A stretch of DNA of 64,000 nt from Exiguobacterium mexicanum. Its GTDB lineage: Bacteria > Bacillota > Bacilli > Exiguobacteriales > Exiguobacteriaceae. A program made the position numbers and the translations under genes. This document shows, in pieces, positions 7,688-16,902 of the stretch (its first letter is position 1; every line of letters starts with the position of its first letter). The notes beneath the pieces were generated by a model. The model was not told the DNA's origin, made no database searches, and saw only the letters and a list, made by a program, of their open reading frames with translations. The stretch spans positions 1,064,501 to 1,128,500 of the forward strand of contig NZ_CP040676.1 in the NCBI RefSeq assembly GCF_005960665.1, written 5' to 3'.

Positions 7688-8524
7688 ATGGCAGTAGTGA
7701 TCGACGGGAAACAAATCGCAGCATCATATCGGGAAACGTTGAAAGAACGGGTCAGTGCGCTTCGTGCGCGCGGCATCGTTCCGAAACTGAAAGTCATTTT
7801 AATCGGGGATGATCCGGCGAGCCACAGCTACGTCCGGGGTAAAGAACGGGCAGCAGCTGAGATCGGGATCGATTCACAAGTGATTCGTTTCGATGAGACG
7901 ATCTCGGAACGTGAAGTGCTCGAACTGATTGATTCGATGAACGAGGACGACGAGCTCCATGGCATCCTCGTTCAATTGCCGCTACCGAAGCATATCGATG
8001 AGAACCGTGTCATCATGCGCATCTCGCCAGACAAGGATGTGGATGGGTTCCATCCGACCAACGTCGGGAAGATGATGCTCGGTCTCGAGACACTGTTGCC
8101 GTGCACGCCGCACGGAATTCTCCATCTCGTCAAGACACAGACTGACCTCGTCGGTAAACACGTCGTCGTCGTCGGTCGCAGCCAAATCGTCGGGAAACCT
8201 GTCGGGATGCTGTTTTTAAACGAGTCGGCCACGGTGACATACTGTCACTCGAAAACGGTCGACCTCGGTGCGATGACGCGTCAAGCCGACATTTTGATCG
8301 TCGCCGTCGGTCGGGCCGGTCTCGTCACGAACGAGATGGTCAAACCGGGAGCGATCGTCATCGATGTCGGTGTCAACCGCGTCGACAGCCGTCTCGTCGG
8401 AGATGTTGACTTTGATGGTGTCCGCGACGTCGCTGGCGCCATCACCCCGGTTCCGGGTGGTGTCGGTCCGATGACGATCACGATGCTCATGCACAATACG
8501 GTCGAGGTCGCCTCACGTGGCTAA
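7688..8524 (+). CDS. folD: Methylenetetrahydrofolate dehydrogenase/cyclohydrolase
   Basis: The protein (278 residues from the ATG at 7688) has the conserved substrate motif SHSYVRGKERA near 45 with the catalytic Lys, and the Rossmann segment VVVGRSQIVGKPVGMLF near 158-174; it ends with the PVPGGVGPMTITML signature. FolD interconverts 5,10-methylene-THF and 10-formyl-THF, using NADP. The in-frame ATG at 7679 is less likely because the GGGGG site abuts it. The last 8 bases overlap the GTG start of xseA. Confidence 0.94.
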   Translation: MAVVIDGKQIAASYRETLKERVSALRARGIVPKLKVILIGDDPASHSYVRGKERAAAEIGIDSQVIRFDETISEREVLELIDSMNEDDELHGILVQLPLPKHIDENRVIMRISPDKDVDGFHPTNVGKMMLGLETLLPCTPHGILHLVKTQTDLVGKHVVVVGRSQIVGKPVGMLFLNESATVTYCHSKTVDLGAMTRQADILIVAVGRAGLVTNEMVKPGAIVIDVGVNRVDSRLVGDVDFDGVRDVAGAITPVPGGVGPMTITMLMHNTVEVASRG

Positions 8525-9866
8525 TCCGATTCAAGTCTCTGAAGTCGTCCGTTATGTGAAACGTCAACTCGACGGTGACCCGGTGTTGCAACAAGTCGCC
8601 GTCATCGGCGAAATCTCGAACTTTAAACGGTACGCCTCAGGGCACTGCTATTTCACACTGAAAGACGAATCGTCCCGCATGAAGGCGGTCATGTTCTCAC
8701 GAGATGCCCGCACGCTCAACTTTGAACCTACGGACGGGATGAACGTGGTCGTCGTCGCTCGAGTGACGATGTATGAGTCGACCGGTGATGTTCAATTGTA
8801 CGTCGAGCTCATGCGGCAAGACGGCATCGGCATCTTGTTCGAACGCTATGAGGCACGAAAACGTGAGCTCGAGGCGAAGGGCTGGTTCGCGGCGGAACGG
8901 AAACGTCCGCTACCGGCGTTCCCTGAGCGCATCGGAATCATCACGTCTCCGAAAGGCGCAGCCTTGCACGATATCGCGACGACGCTTAGACGGCGGGCAC
9001 CGCACGTGGCCATCACGTTCGCTCCTGTCGCAGTCCAAGGTGAACAAGCCGCTCCGCAAGTGGCGAGTGCGATTCGGTGGATGAATGAACGCACCGACTG
9101 CGATGTATTGATTGTCGGACGCGGAGGTGGATCGATTGAGGAATTGTGGGCGTTCAACGAGGATGTCGTCGTCGAAGCAATCTACGATTCCGAGATTCCT
9201 GTCATTTCGGCCGTCGGTCACGAGACAGATTTTACGTTGGCTGATTTCGTCGCCGACGTACGGGCTGCCACTCCGACAGCGGCGGCGGAGCTCGCGACGG
9301 CAACAATCGAAGCGCAACGAAAAGATGTGGAGCGCTTAAGTCGCGCACTCACGCGGGTCGTGACGACGCAAATGGCCTCGCTTCGCGAACGTGTCGAGCG
9401 CATGAAAAACAGTTACGGCCTCAAGTCGCCCCGCTATACGATCATTCAAAAGCGAGAGCGGTTCGCCCAGGCCGAGATTCGGCTCGAACAGAGTGCCACG
9501 AAACAAGTGACGCACGCGCGGCACCGTTTCGCAGCGTCGTCCCAACGCCTCGACGTCCGCAATCTGATGCAAGTGTTCCGAACGCAAGACGACCGTTTCC
9601 GGCAATATGAAGGACGGTTAGAACGCATTCGACCTCTCGAGAGACCGGCGGTTCAATTCGCCCAGTTGGCAGGACGATTGCAATCTGTCAGCCCGCTCGC
9701 CGTGCTCGCGAGAGGATACACGTTCGTCGAACAGGACGGGACGTACGTGAAAGATGTCAAACAACTACATGACGGCCTGGTGACGATCCGATTTCGGGAT
9801 GGCCATGCCGTCGCGGAAGTGAAGGAGAGACACGATGGCGAAGAAACAAGAAGAACTGACGTTTGA
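8517..9866 (+). CDS. xseA: Exodeoxyribonuclease VII large subunit
   Basis: The 449-residue protein begins at a GTG. It has an N-terminal OB fold (about 1-105, with VIGEISNFKRYASGHCYFTLKD), the catalytic domain with ITSPKGAALHDI near 140 and VGRGGGSIEELWAFN near 200, the SAVGHETDFTLADFVAD block, and a long helical C-terminal region. Exonuclease VII degrades single-stranded DNA. The start overlaps folD by 8 bases and the end overlaps xseB by 32, so the three are translationally coupled. Confidence 0.95.
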   Translation: MANPIQVSEVVRYVKRQLDGDPVLQQVAVIGEISNFKRYASGHCYFTLKDESSRMKAVMFSRDARTLNFEPTDGMNVVVVARVTMYESTGDVQLYVELMRQDGIGILFERYEARKRELEAKGWFAAERKRPLPAFPERIGIITSPKGAALHDIATTLRRRAPHVAITFAPVAVQGEQAAPQVASAIRWMNERTDCDVLIVGRGGGSIEELWAFNEDVVVEAIYDSEIPVISAVGHETDFTLADFVADVRAATPTAAAELATATIEAQRKDVERLSRALTRVVTTQMASLRERVERMKNSYGLKSPRYTIIQKRERFAQAEIRLEQSATKQVTHARHRFAASSQRLDVRNLMQVFRTQDDRFRQYEGRLERIRPLERPAVQFAQLAGRLQSVSPLAVLARGYTFVEQDGTYVKDVKQLHDGLVTIRFRDGHAVAEVKERHDGEETRRTDV

Positions 9867-10065
9867 AGCGGCGCTCGCCCGGCTCGAGGAAATCGTGACA
9901 CAACTCGAGACGGGAGAAGTCGCCCTTGAAGAAGCGATGACCCTTTACGAGGAAGGCGTGCGATTGTCTGCCCTCTGTCAGACCAAATTGACGGCGGCGG
10001 AACAAAAAATGGACGAAATTCTTGAACTCGACGGGACGCTCCGTGAAAAAGGAGGGACCGTATGA
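9835..10065 (+). CDS. xseB: Exodeoxyribonuclease VII small subunit
   Basis: The 76-residue protein has the typical FEAALARLEEIVTQLETGEVALEEAMTLYEEG helical core. Several small subunits bind the helical arm of each XseA. The GAAGGAGAG site lies inside xseA. The TGA stop overlaps the ATG of ispA as ATGA. Confidence 0.94.
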   Translation: MAKKQEELTFEAALARLEEIVTQLETGEVALEEAMTLYEEGVRLSALCQTKLTAAEQKMDEILELDGTLREKGGTV

Positions 10066-10940
10066 GCGTGCAGGTCCATCTACAGGCATGGAAAGAAGAG
10101 GTCGAACAGGCGACGCGTCGCTTGCTCGATCCGTCTCTGATGCCGGAGCGCTTGTTTCAATCGATGACATACTCCCTCGAGGCGGGTGGGAAACGGATTC
10201 GTCCGGCTCTTCTTTATGCCGTCCTCGATACATATGGCCGTCCGAGGGCGCTCGGGCATGAAGCGGCCGTCGCCCTCGAGATGGTCCACACATACTCGCT
10301 CATCCATGATGACCTTCCGGCGATGGATGACGATGACGTCCGTCGCGGGCGTCCGACGAACCATCGTCAGTTCGATGAGGCGACCGCGATTCTCGCAGGC
10401 GACGCCTTGCTGACGGATGCGTTTCATCTCATTGCACGGGCCGATTTGGAAGCGACGAAAGTCGTCGCCCTCATGACACGGTTCAGTGAAGCGGCAGGCA
10501 GCGCCGGCATGGTCGGCGGTCAGCTCGATGACATGCTCGCTGAGAAACGGAGCGGTGTGACACTGTCGACTCTGCAATCGATCCATGAGCGGAAGACGGG
10601 GGCGCTTCTCGTGTATGCCCTTGAAGCGGGGGCCATCCTTTCGGACGCTTCCGAGACGGATCGTCAGGCGCTCGCACGGTTCGGAAAACATCTCGGGGTC
10701 GCCTTCCAAATCCAAGATGATATTTTAGACGTCGAAGGAGACGAGGCGCTCATCGGGAAACGAGTCGGTTCGGACGAAGGAAACGATAAAGCGACGTATC
10801 CGAAACTGCTCGGTCTCGATGGAGCGAAAAAAGCGCTGGAACAAGAAGTCACGGAAAGTGAGGCCGCACTGGCCGAACTTTCGGTCGAGGCCCCACTTTT
10901 ACGGGAGCTTCTCGACTTCGTCGTACGACGCAATCATTAA
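10062..10940 (+). CDS. ispA: Farnesyl diphosphate synthase (polyprenyl synthase)
   Basis: The 292-residue protein is a short-chain prenyltransferase. The first aspartate-rich motif is DDLPAMD (83-89), in the six-residue bacterial form, and the second is DDILD (219-223); the GGKRIRP diphosphate site is at 42-48. It condenses isopentenyl and dimethylallyl/geranyl diphosphates to farnesyl diphosphate, the precursor of quinones, undecaprenol and, in Exiguobacterium, carotenoids. Start and stop are coupled to xseB. A strong terminator separates it from dxs, unlike the read-through order in some Bacillus species. Confidence 0.93.
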   Translation: MSVQVHLQAWKEEVEQATRRLLDPSLMPERLFQSMTYSLEAGGKRIRPALLYAVLDTYGRPRALGHEAAVALEMVHTYSLIHDDLPAMDDDDVRRGRPTNHRQFDEATAILAGDALLTDAFHLIARADLEATKVVALMTRFSEAAGSAGMVGGQLDDMLAEKRSGVTLSTLQSIHERKTGALLVYALEAGAILSDASETDRQALARFGKHLGVAFQIQDDILDVEGDEALIGKRVGSDEGNDKATYPKLLGLDGAKKALEQEVTESEAALAELSVEAPLLRELLDFVVRRNH

Positions 10941-10944
10941 TCTC

Positions 10945-10980
10945 GGTGACACGATGAGCACATCGTGTCACCTTTGTTTT
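10945..10980 (+). terminator. Terminator after ispA
   Basis: A perfect 12-bp stem (GGTGACACGATG / CATCGTGTCACC) is followed by a T-rich tail. Confidence 0.9.
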
Positions 10981-11054
10981 TGTGAATGTATAGCATCTAT
11001 GGACACATTCTTGTAAAATGTAAGGTACGAATCAGTAATAAGACAGGAGAAAGG

Positions 11055-12956
11055 ATGGTCATCATGGACTTGACATCCATTCAAGACCCGTCATTCTTAA
11101 AAAAGATGTCGGTACCCGAGTTAGAAGCGCTCGGCGCAGACATCAGACGGTTTTTGATTGAAAAATTGGCTGAAACGGGAGGGCACTTGGGACCAAACCT
11201 AGGGGTTGTCGAATTGACGCTTGCCTTGCACCGTGTATTTGACAGTCCGAAAGACCAACTCGTATGGGACGTGGGGCATCAAGCGTACGTCCACAAAATC
11301 TTGACAGGACGAACGAGTCAGTTCGATACGCTGCGTCAATACAACGGCTTATGCGGATTCCCGAAGCGTTGTGAGAGCAATCATGACGTCTGGGAGACGG
11401 GGCACAGCTCGACGTCCTTATCGGCCGCGATGGGAATCGCCATCGCGAACGAGTTGAAAGGACGCTCGAACGACCGGGCCATCGCCATCATCGGGGACGG
11501 GGCGCTAACTGGGGGAATGGCGCTCGAAGCGCTCAACCATATCGGCGCCGAGAAACAAAATGTCATCGTCATCTTGAACGATAACGAGATGTCGATCGCG
11601 CCGAACGTCGGCGCGATGCACAACATGCTCGGCCGGATGCGGTCGTCACGTAAACTGAAACACGCCCGTGAGGAAGTCGAGACGCTCATCAAACATATCC
11701 CGATCGTCGGCAACTCGCTCGAACGGAGCGTGGAACGCGTGAAGGATATGCTGAAATCAGCGCTCATCCCAGGGACGTTCTTCGAAGAGCTCGGATTCAC
11801 GTACTTCGGACCGACGGACGGTCACGATTTACGCGACCTGCTCGAGACGCTCGAGTACGCCAAGAAAATCGATGGACCGGTCATCGTTCACGTCATCACG
11901 AAAAAAGGCAAGGGCTATCGTCCGGCCGAACTCGATGGTGTCGGCACGTGGCACGGTCTCGGACCGTATAAAATCGAGTCGGGAGAAGTCATCAAAGGCA
12001 AGGTCAAAGGACCGAGCTATTCGAAGGTCGTCGCTGAGACGATCACGAAAGTCGCCGAGACGGACGAGCGCGTGACACTCATCACACCAGCGATGAGCGT
12101 CGGCTCGAAACTCGATTGCTTCAACAAGCAATTCCCGGAGCGGATGTTTGACGTCGGCATTGCCGAGCAACATGCGGTCACATTGGCCGGAGGACAGGCG
12201 ACACAAGGCTTGAAGCCGGTCGTCTCGATTTATTCGACGTTCTTCCAACGCGCCTATGATCAGCTCGTGCACGACATTTGCCGTCAAAACTTGAACGTCA
12301 TCTTCACGATCGATCGTTCTGGTCTCGTCGGAGCGGACGGGGAGACGCACCAAGGCGTGTTCGATATCGCCTTTATGCGCCACGTGCCGAACATTCGCAT
12401 CTTGATGGCGAAAGACGAAGAGGAATTGCAACATCTCGTCTATTCGGCGCTGAAGTATGATGACGGTCCAATCGCCGTCCGTTTCCCGCGCGGCGAAGGA
12501 ATCGGGACACCGATGAGCGAGACGCTCCGCGAATTGCCGCTCGACGTCTGGGAGACGGTCGCGGACGGAACGGATGTCGCCATCTTGACGTTCGGTCCAC
12601 AAGTGCAAGACGCGCTTGAAGTGCGTGCACTGCTTGAAGGGCAAGTGAGCGTCCGTGTCATCAACGCTCGTACGATCAAACCGCTCGACGACGTCATGCT
12701 CTCCGCTTTATACGCGGAAGGCATCCCGCTCGTCACGTTAGAGGAAGCGGCGCTCGCCGGAGGTTTCGGCAGCAGTGTGCTCGAACATGCGAGCGATGCC
12801 GGGCAGTTCCCGCGTGTGCTCCGACTTGGCATTCCGGACCGCTATATCGAACACGGCGGCGTCAATCAATTGCTCGAAGAAATCGGGCTCCGTCCGACGC
12901 AAATCGCTGACTCGGTTCAGCAGTTCGTTCAAGTGACAAATCGACAGAATGTGTGA
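11055..12956 (+). CDS. dxs: 1-deoxy-D-xylulose-5-phosphate synthase
   Basis: The protein (633 residues from the ATG at 11055) follows DXS throughout: thiamine diphosphate contacts in [10 protein letters not shown] and [15 protein letters not shown] with the NDN segment, the transketolase-like catalytic Glu region [14 protein letters not shown], and the ARFP-type FPRGEG loop late in the protein. It joins pyruvate and glyceraldehyde 3-phosphate in the first step of the MEP isoprenoid pathway. GGAG lies 5 bases before 11055; the ATG at 11064 aligns with the B. subtilis start and is the alternative. yqxC follows after 6 bases. Confidence 0.95.
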   Translation: MVIMDLTSIQDPSFLKKMSVPELEALGADIRRFLIEKLAETGGHLGPNLGVVELTLALHRVFDSPKDQLVWDVGHQAYVHKILTGRTSQFDTLRQYNGLCGFPKRCESNHDVWETGHSSTSLSAAMGIAIANELKGRSNDRAIAIIGDGALTGGMALEALNHIGAEKQNVIVILNDNEMSIAPNVGAMHNMLGRMRSSRKLKHAREEVETLIKHIPIVGNSLERSVERVKDMLKSALIPGTFFEELGFTYFGPTDGHDLRDLLETLEYAKKIDGPVIVHVITKKGKGYRPAELDGVGTWHGLGPYKIESGEVIKGKVKGPSYSKVVAETITKVAETDERVTLITPAMSVGSKLDCFNKQFPERMFDVGIAEQHAVTLAGGQATQGLKPVVSIYSTFFQRAYDQLVHDICRQNLNVIFTIDRSGLVGADGETHQGVFDIAFMRHVPNIRILMAKDEEELQHLVYSALKYDDGPIAVRFPRGEGIGTPMSETLRELPLDVWETVADGTDVAILTFGPQVQDALEVRALLEGQVSVRVINARTIKPLDDVMLSALYAEGIPLVTLEEAALAGGFGSSVLEHASDAGQFPRVLRLGIPDRYIEHGGVNQLLEEIGLRPTQIADSVQQFVQVTNRQNV

Positions 12957-12962
12957 GGAACT

Positions 12963-13784
12963 ATGGAAAAACGAAAGAAAACTAGATTAGATGTACTCCT
13001 CGTCGACCGCGGGTTAGCGGAGACGAGAGAGAAAGCGAAACGGGCCGTCATGGCCGGTCTCGTCTATAGTGGGACCGAACGGCTTGATAAGGCGGGGGAC
13101 AAAGTGTTTGACGACATCCCGCTCGAAGTGAAAGGCCAAGTGTTGCCATACGTCGGACGGGGGGGACTGAAGCTTGAAAAAGCGCTCCAAGTCTTCCCGT
13201 TCGATGTGGCTGGTAACATCGGCATCGATATCGGTTCATCGACAGGCGGGTTTACTGATTGCGCGCTCCAAAACGGCGCTGCGCAGATGTATGCCGTCGA
13301 CGTCGGTTATAACCAATTGGCATGGAAGCTGCGGAGCGATGACCGTGTCGTCGTCATGGAGCGGATGAACTTCCGCCATGCGACCGCGGACCAGTTTCCG
13401 GTGGCGCCGGACTTTGCGACGATTGACGTCTCATTTATCTCGCTTCGGCTCATGATTCCGCCGTTGAAGACGATTTTGAAGCCTAACGGCATCGTCATGG
13501 CGCTCGTCAAACCGCAATTTGAGGCCGGGAAGGCCGATGTCGGCAAGAAAGGCATCGTCCGGGACCGTGCCATCCATGAACGGGTCGTCGACGACATGGT
13601 CCGTTACTTCGCCTCGGAAGGGTTCGAAGTTGCGGGACTCGACTTCTCGCCGATCACCGGTGGGGATGGGAATATCGAGTTCTTATTGTTCGCCCGTTTC
13701 ACCGGCGTCGGCAGTGTCGACCCAGCCATCGACGTGGACGCGGTCATCGACGCCGCCCACGCGCAATTGAAGAAGAACGCTTGA
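12963..13784 (+). CDS. yqxC: TlyA/YqxC-family rRNA methyltransferase
   Basis: The 273-residue protein has an N-terminal S4 RNA-binding domain (about 8-65: RLDVLLVDRGLAETREKAK) and a FtsJ-like methyltransferase domain with the SAM loop DIGSSTGGFTDCALQ (about 90-104) and ATIDVSFISLRL further on. The family includes TlyA, which 2'-O-methylates rRNA in mycobacteria and can also act as a hemolysin; the target in Bacillales is not settled. It is the last gene of the dxs unit and is followed by a terminator. Confidence 0.9.
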   Translation: MEKRKKTRLDVLLVDRGLAETREKAKRAVMAGLVYSGTERLDKAGDKVFDDIPLEVKGQVLPYVGRGGLKLEKALQVFPFDVAGNIGIDIGSSTGGFTDCALQNGAAQMYAVDVGYNQLAWKLRSDDRVVVMERMNFRHATADQFPVAPDFATIDVSFISLRLMIPPLKTILKPNGIVMALVKPQFEAGKADVGKKGIVRDRAIHERVVDDMVRYFASEGFEVAGLDFSPITGGDGNIEFLLFARFTGVGSVDPAIDVDAVIDAAHAQLKKNA

Positions 13785-13785
13785 G

Positions 13786-13814
13786 CTGCAGACGTCTTGT
13801 CTGCAGTTTTTTTG
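13786..13814 (+). terminator. Terminator after yqxC
   Basis: CTGCAGAC and GTCTGCAG form a perfect 8-bp stem followed by seven T. Confidence 0.9.
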
Positions 13815-13923
13815 TGTCCGCTCGCCGATCCAGGGAATTCATCCCGCGAAAGCTAGACCTTTTTTCGACAATACTTTAGAATGATACTGAGTATGCGAAA
13901 CATAAAATGAGGTGTCAGCGAGT

Positions 13924-14373
13924 ATGAACAAAGGACAGCGCTTGATTAAAATTCGAGAAATCGTGACCAATCGTGAAATCGAGACACAAGACGAGCTCGT
14001 CGATGAGCTCCACCGCTCCGGCTATCCGGTGACGCAAGCGACAGTTTCGCGGGATATCAAAGAACTTCATCTCGTGAAAGTGCCGCTCAACGACGGTCGC
14101 TATAAGTATAGTCTCCCGGCCGATCAACGCTTCAATCCGTACGGCAAGATGAAGCGGATCCTCGGTGACAGCTTCGTCTCGGTCGACTCGGCTCAAAACT
14201 TGGTCGTCATGAAAGTGTTGCCGGGCAATGCGGATGCGATCGGTGTCTTGATCGATCATTTGTCATGGGACGAGCTGATTGGAACGGTATGTGGAGACGA
14301 CACGATTTTGATGATCGCCCGTGACGAAGACCAGGCGAAACGAATCATCGAACGACTACTCGGAATGTTATGA
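13924..14373 (+). CDS. argR: Arginine repressor ArgR/AhrC
   Basis: The 149-residue protein has the N-terminal winged helix with the [17 protein letters not shown] recognition region (about 37-53) and the C-terminal hexamerisation and arginine-binding domain with [13 protein letters not shown] (about 122-134), including the two Asp residues that contact arginine. It represses arginine synthesis and activates catabolism. GAGGTG lies 9 bases before the ATG. It is followed by recN after 13 bases, the usual Bacillales order. Confidence 0.95.
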   Translation: MNKGQRLIKIREIVTNREIETQDELVDELHRSGYPVTQATVSRDIKELHLVKVPLNDGRYKYSLPADQRFNPYGKMKRILGDSFVSVDSAQNLVVMKVLPGNADAIGVLIDHLSWDELIGTVCGDDTILMIARDEDQAKRIIERLLGML

Positions 14374-14386
14374 GGTGAATTATCGT

Positions 14387-16084
14387 ATGTTAGCAGAACT
14401 ATCGATCAAACAATTTGCGATCATCGATGAACTGAATATCACGTTCAAACGTGGGATGACCGTATTGACAGGGGAGACCGGGGCCGGGAAGTCAATCTTA
14501 CTCGACGCCATCGGTTTGCTCGTCGGGGGACGCGGCTCGAGCGAGTTCGTCCGTTACGGTCAAGACAAGGCGGAGATCGAAGGGCTGTTCATCGTCGAAC
14601 CGGACCACCCGATCCTCGAGGCGGCGACCCAATACGGGATCGAGATCGAAGAAGGGACCGTCATTTTACGCCGCGACTTACATAGCAGCGGAAAGAGCGT
14701 ATGCCGGGTCAACGGCAAGATGATGCCGCTATCGACGCTACGCGAACTCGGCCGACTGCTCGTCGATATCCATGGCCAGCACGAGCATCAGCACTTGATG
14801 GATGCCGAGTACCATCTCGGTATTTTGGACAGCTTTGCTGAATCCGAGCTCGCCCCGCTCCTCGAGCGATATCGCGAGGCTTACGTCGATTGGAAAAACG
14901 TCGCCGATGAGTTGAAACGGTTGAGTCAAAGTGAACAAGAGTTGGCCCAACGCATGGACTTGCTCGCGTTCCAGACGAATGAGATCGAGGCGGCCGAGCT
15001 GAAAGTCGGTGAAGAACAGGCGCTCACGGAGGAACGGAACGAGCTCGCCAACTTCGAGCGGATTCATCAGCACGTCCGGTTATCGTATGAGGCGGTCGCG
15101 GATGAGGCGAAAGGGCTCGACCAGATCGGCATCGCCATGCGCGAGATGGAGGAAGCCTCCGCATTGTCGACATCGCTCGCGCCGATGGCCGAGACGATCT
15201 CGAACGCTTACTTCTTGCTCGAAGACGCGAAATTTCAGTTGCGTGACCAGCTCGACTCGCTCGAATTCGATCCGATCCGGCTCGATGAGATCGAGACGCG
15301 GCTCGCTTTGTTCCAACAGCTGAAGCGGAAATACGGTGCCACGATCGACGAGGTCATCACGTACGGCGAAAAAATTGCCGATGAGTTAAAATCGATGACG
15401 AATCGGGAAGAACATTTGCAAGAACTATCGGACCGGCTCGCCCAGCTCGAACAAAAAGTACGTACGTCCGGGCTGACGCTATCGGCGGCCCGTAAACAAG
15501 CGGCTACCGAGCTCGAGAAGGCGATTCAGCGTGAATTGAAAGAATTATATATGGAGAAGACCCAGTTCGAAGTTCGGTTCAAAGAAGGACTGTTCAAGGC
15601 GGACGGGCTCGATCAAGTCGAATTCTATATGATGACGAACGTCGGGGAGCCTTTCAAGCCGCTCGCCAAAGTGGCCTCCGGCGGAGAATTGTCCCGCGTC
15701 ATGCTCGCCTTGAAGTCGATTTTCTCGCGAACGGTCGGCGTCGCGTCGATCATTTTCGATGAAGTGGACACGGGTGTCTCGGGGCGGGTCGCCCAAGCGA
15801 TGGGTGAGAAGATCTTCCGTCTGTCGGTCGGCTCACAAGTGCTCTGTATCACCCATTTGGCTCAAGTGGCCGCCATGGCAGATCAGCACTTGTACATCAC
15901 GAAGACGGAGACGGATGATCGCACGAAGACGAACGTCTCCACGCTTGGTCATGCCGAACGAGTCGATGAGCTCGGGCGCATGATCGCCGGGGCGCAGATG
16001 ACGGATTTGACGAAACAACATGTGGAGGAACTGCTCACTATGTCTCTCCAATTAAAACGGAAGTTTATCGAAGGGGTGTCTTAA
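14387..16084 (+). CDS. recN: DNA repair protein RecN
   Basis: The 565-residue protein is an SMC-like ATPase: Walker A GETGAGKS at 29-36, two long coiled-coil stretches in the middle (about 150-370), and the C-terminal ABC signature VASGGELSRVMLALK followed by Walker B IIFDEVDTG and the ITHLAQVAA switch. RecN acts early at DNA double-strand breaks. The start has TGAGGTGAATTATCGT before the ATG. In Bacillus spoIVB follows recN; here the stop codon is immediately followed by the spo0A start. Confidence 0.95.
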   Translation: MLAELSIKQFAIIDELNITFKRGMTVLTGETGAGKSILLDAIGLLVGGRGSSEFVRYGQDKAEIEGLFIVEPDHPILEAATQYGIEIEEGTVILRRDLHSSGKSVCRVNGKMMPLSTLRELGRLLVDIHGQHEHQHLMDAEYHLGILDSFAESELAPLLERYREAYVDWKNVADELKRLSQSEQELAQRMDLLAFQTNEIEAAELKVGEEQALTEERNELANFERIHQHVRLSYEAVADEAKGLDQIGIAMREMEEASALSTSLAPMAETISNAYFLLEDAKFQLRDQLDSLEFDPIRLDEIETRLALFQQLKRKYGATIDEVITYGEKIADELKSMTNREEHLQELSDRLAQLEQKVRTSGLTLSAARKQAATELEKAIQRELKELYMEKTQFEVRFKEGLFKADGLDQVEFYMMTNVGEPFKPLAKVASGGELSRVMLALKSIFSRTVGVASIIFDEVDTGVSGRVAQAMGEKIFRLSVGSQVLCITHLAQVAAMADQHLYITKTETDDRTKTNVSTLGHAERVDELGRMIAGAQMTDLTKQHVEELLTMSLQLKRKFIEGVS

Positions 16085-16816
16085 TTGATCACATTATGCA
16101 TCGCGGACGACAATCGAGAAATCGTCGACTTGTTGACCCGACAACTCGAGTCCGAGGACGACTTAAAAGTCGTCGGGACCGCCTACGACGGCGAGGCATG
16201 CTTAGACGTCGTCAAGACACACCAGCCGGACGTGCTGCTGCTCGACATCATCATGCCGCACCTGGACGGCATCGGCGTCCTCGAACGGTTACAGACGGAA
16301 TTGGCTCATGCCAAACCGGAAGTGATCATGCTCAGTGCGTTCGGGAAAGATGAAGTGACGAAACAGGCAGTTCAACTCGGCGCTTCTTACTTTTTAGTCA
16401 AGCCGTTCAACATTCAACAATTGATCACGAAAATCCGCGAACTCGCCGCTGGTTCGAGCCGAGAATTCGAGGCGATGTCGCCGGAAGAACTCGATATCTC
16501 GCTGTTGTTGCAACAACTCGGGATTTCACCGCGCATCAAAGGATTCAAATATATTCGTCAAGCCGTCGTCTACGTCCGGGAGCGCCAAGAGCTGCTCGGA
16601 TTGATCACGAAGGAACTGTATCCGATGATCGCGAAAGAGCATGAGACGACGTCGTCCCGTGTCGAGCGGGCGATGCGCCATGCCATCAAGACGGCATGGG
16701 AGAACGGGATGCGCGACCATGAGATGTTCGATGGCCGGCCTGAGCGCGAGCGCAGTCCGAAAAACTCTGAATTCATTTCATATTTCGTCACGTATCAATC
16801 GTTTAAACAGAAATGA
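16085..16816 (+). CDS. spo0A: Spo0A-family master response regulator
   Basis: The 243-residue protein starts at a TTG directly after the recN stop, with AAGGGGTG as ribosome site. The receiver domain has the acidic pair Asp8/Asp9, the phospho-acceptor Asp54 in LLLDIIMPHLDG and the conserved Lys in FLVKPF; the switch Thr is Ser (MLSAFG). The C-terminal domain keeps the Spo0A DNA-recognition block TTSSRVERAMRHAI. The linker is shorter than in B. subtilis and the last 15 residues diverge. Spo0A controls sporulation, biofilm and stationary-phase genes in Bacillus. The neighbouring spoIIIA and spoIVB genes are absent, so it probably serves a non-sporulation role here. Confidence 0.93.
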   Translation: MITLCIADDNREIVDLLTRQLESEDDLKVVGTAYDGEACLDVVKTHQPDVLLLDIIMPHLDGIGVLERLQTELAHAKPEVIMLSAFGKDEVTKQAVQLGASYFLVKPFNIQQLITKIRELAAGSSREFEAMSPEELDISLLLQQLGISPRIKGFKYIRQAVVYVRERQELLGLITKELYPMIAKEHETTSSRVERAMRHAIKTAWENGMRDHEMFDGRPERERSPKNSEFISYFVTYQSFKQK

Positions 16817-16819
16817 CCG

Positions 16820-16845
16820 ATCAGGGGGTTCTCCTCCTGATTTTC
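16820..16845 (+). terminator. Terminator after spo0A
   Basis: ATCAGGGGG pairs with CCTCCTGAT (one G-T pair) around TTCT and is followed by TTTTC. Confidence 0.75.
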
Positions 16846-16859
16846 TTTAATATTGTGAA

Positions 16860-16873
16860 AGAAAGCGCTTGCA
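16860..16873 (+). promoter_or_regulatory. cre-like CcpA site overlapping the ncRNA promoter
   Basis: AGAAAGCGCTTGCA fits the cre consensus TGWAANCGNTWNCA with one mismatch (the first base). It overlaps the -35 box, the position from which CcpA normally represses. Confidence 0.5.
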
Positions 16874-16896
16874 AAATTGCCGGAACTTGTTATAAT
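16869..16896 (+). promoter_or_regulatory. Strong promoter of the large structured RNA
   Basis: The -35 is TTGCAA (16869-16874), the spacer 16 bases, and the -10 a perfect TATAAT (16891-16896) preceded by TGT, an extended -10. The predicted start is about 16903. Confidence 0.8.
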
Positions 16897-16902
16897 AAAG
16901 GT

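Noticed and set aside
11829-12644. 271-codon open frame on the minus strand opposite dxs
   Set aside because: Same reason: antisense of a strongly supported gene, charged low-information product, no start signal.
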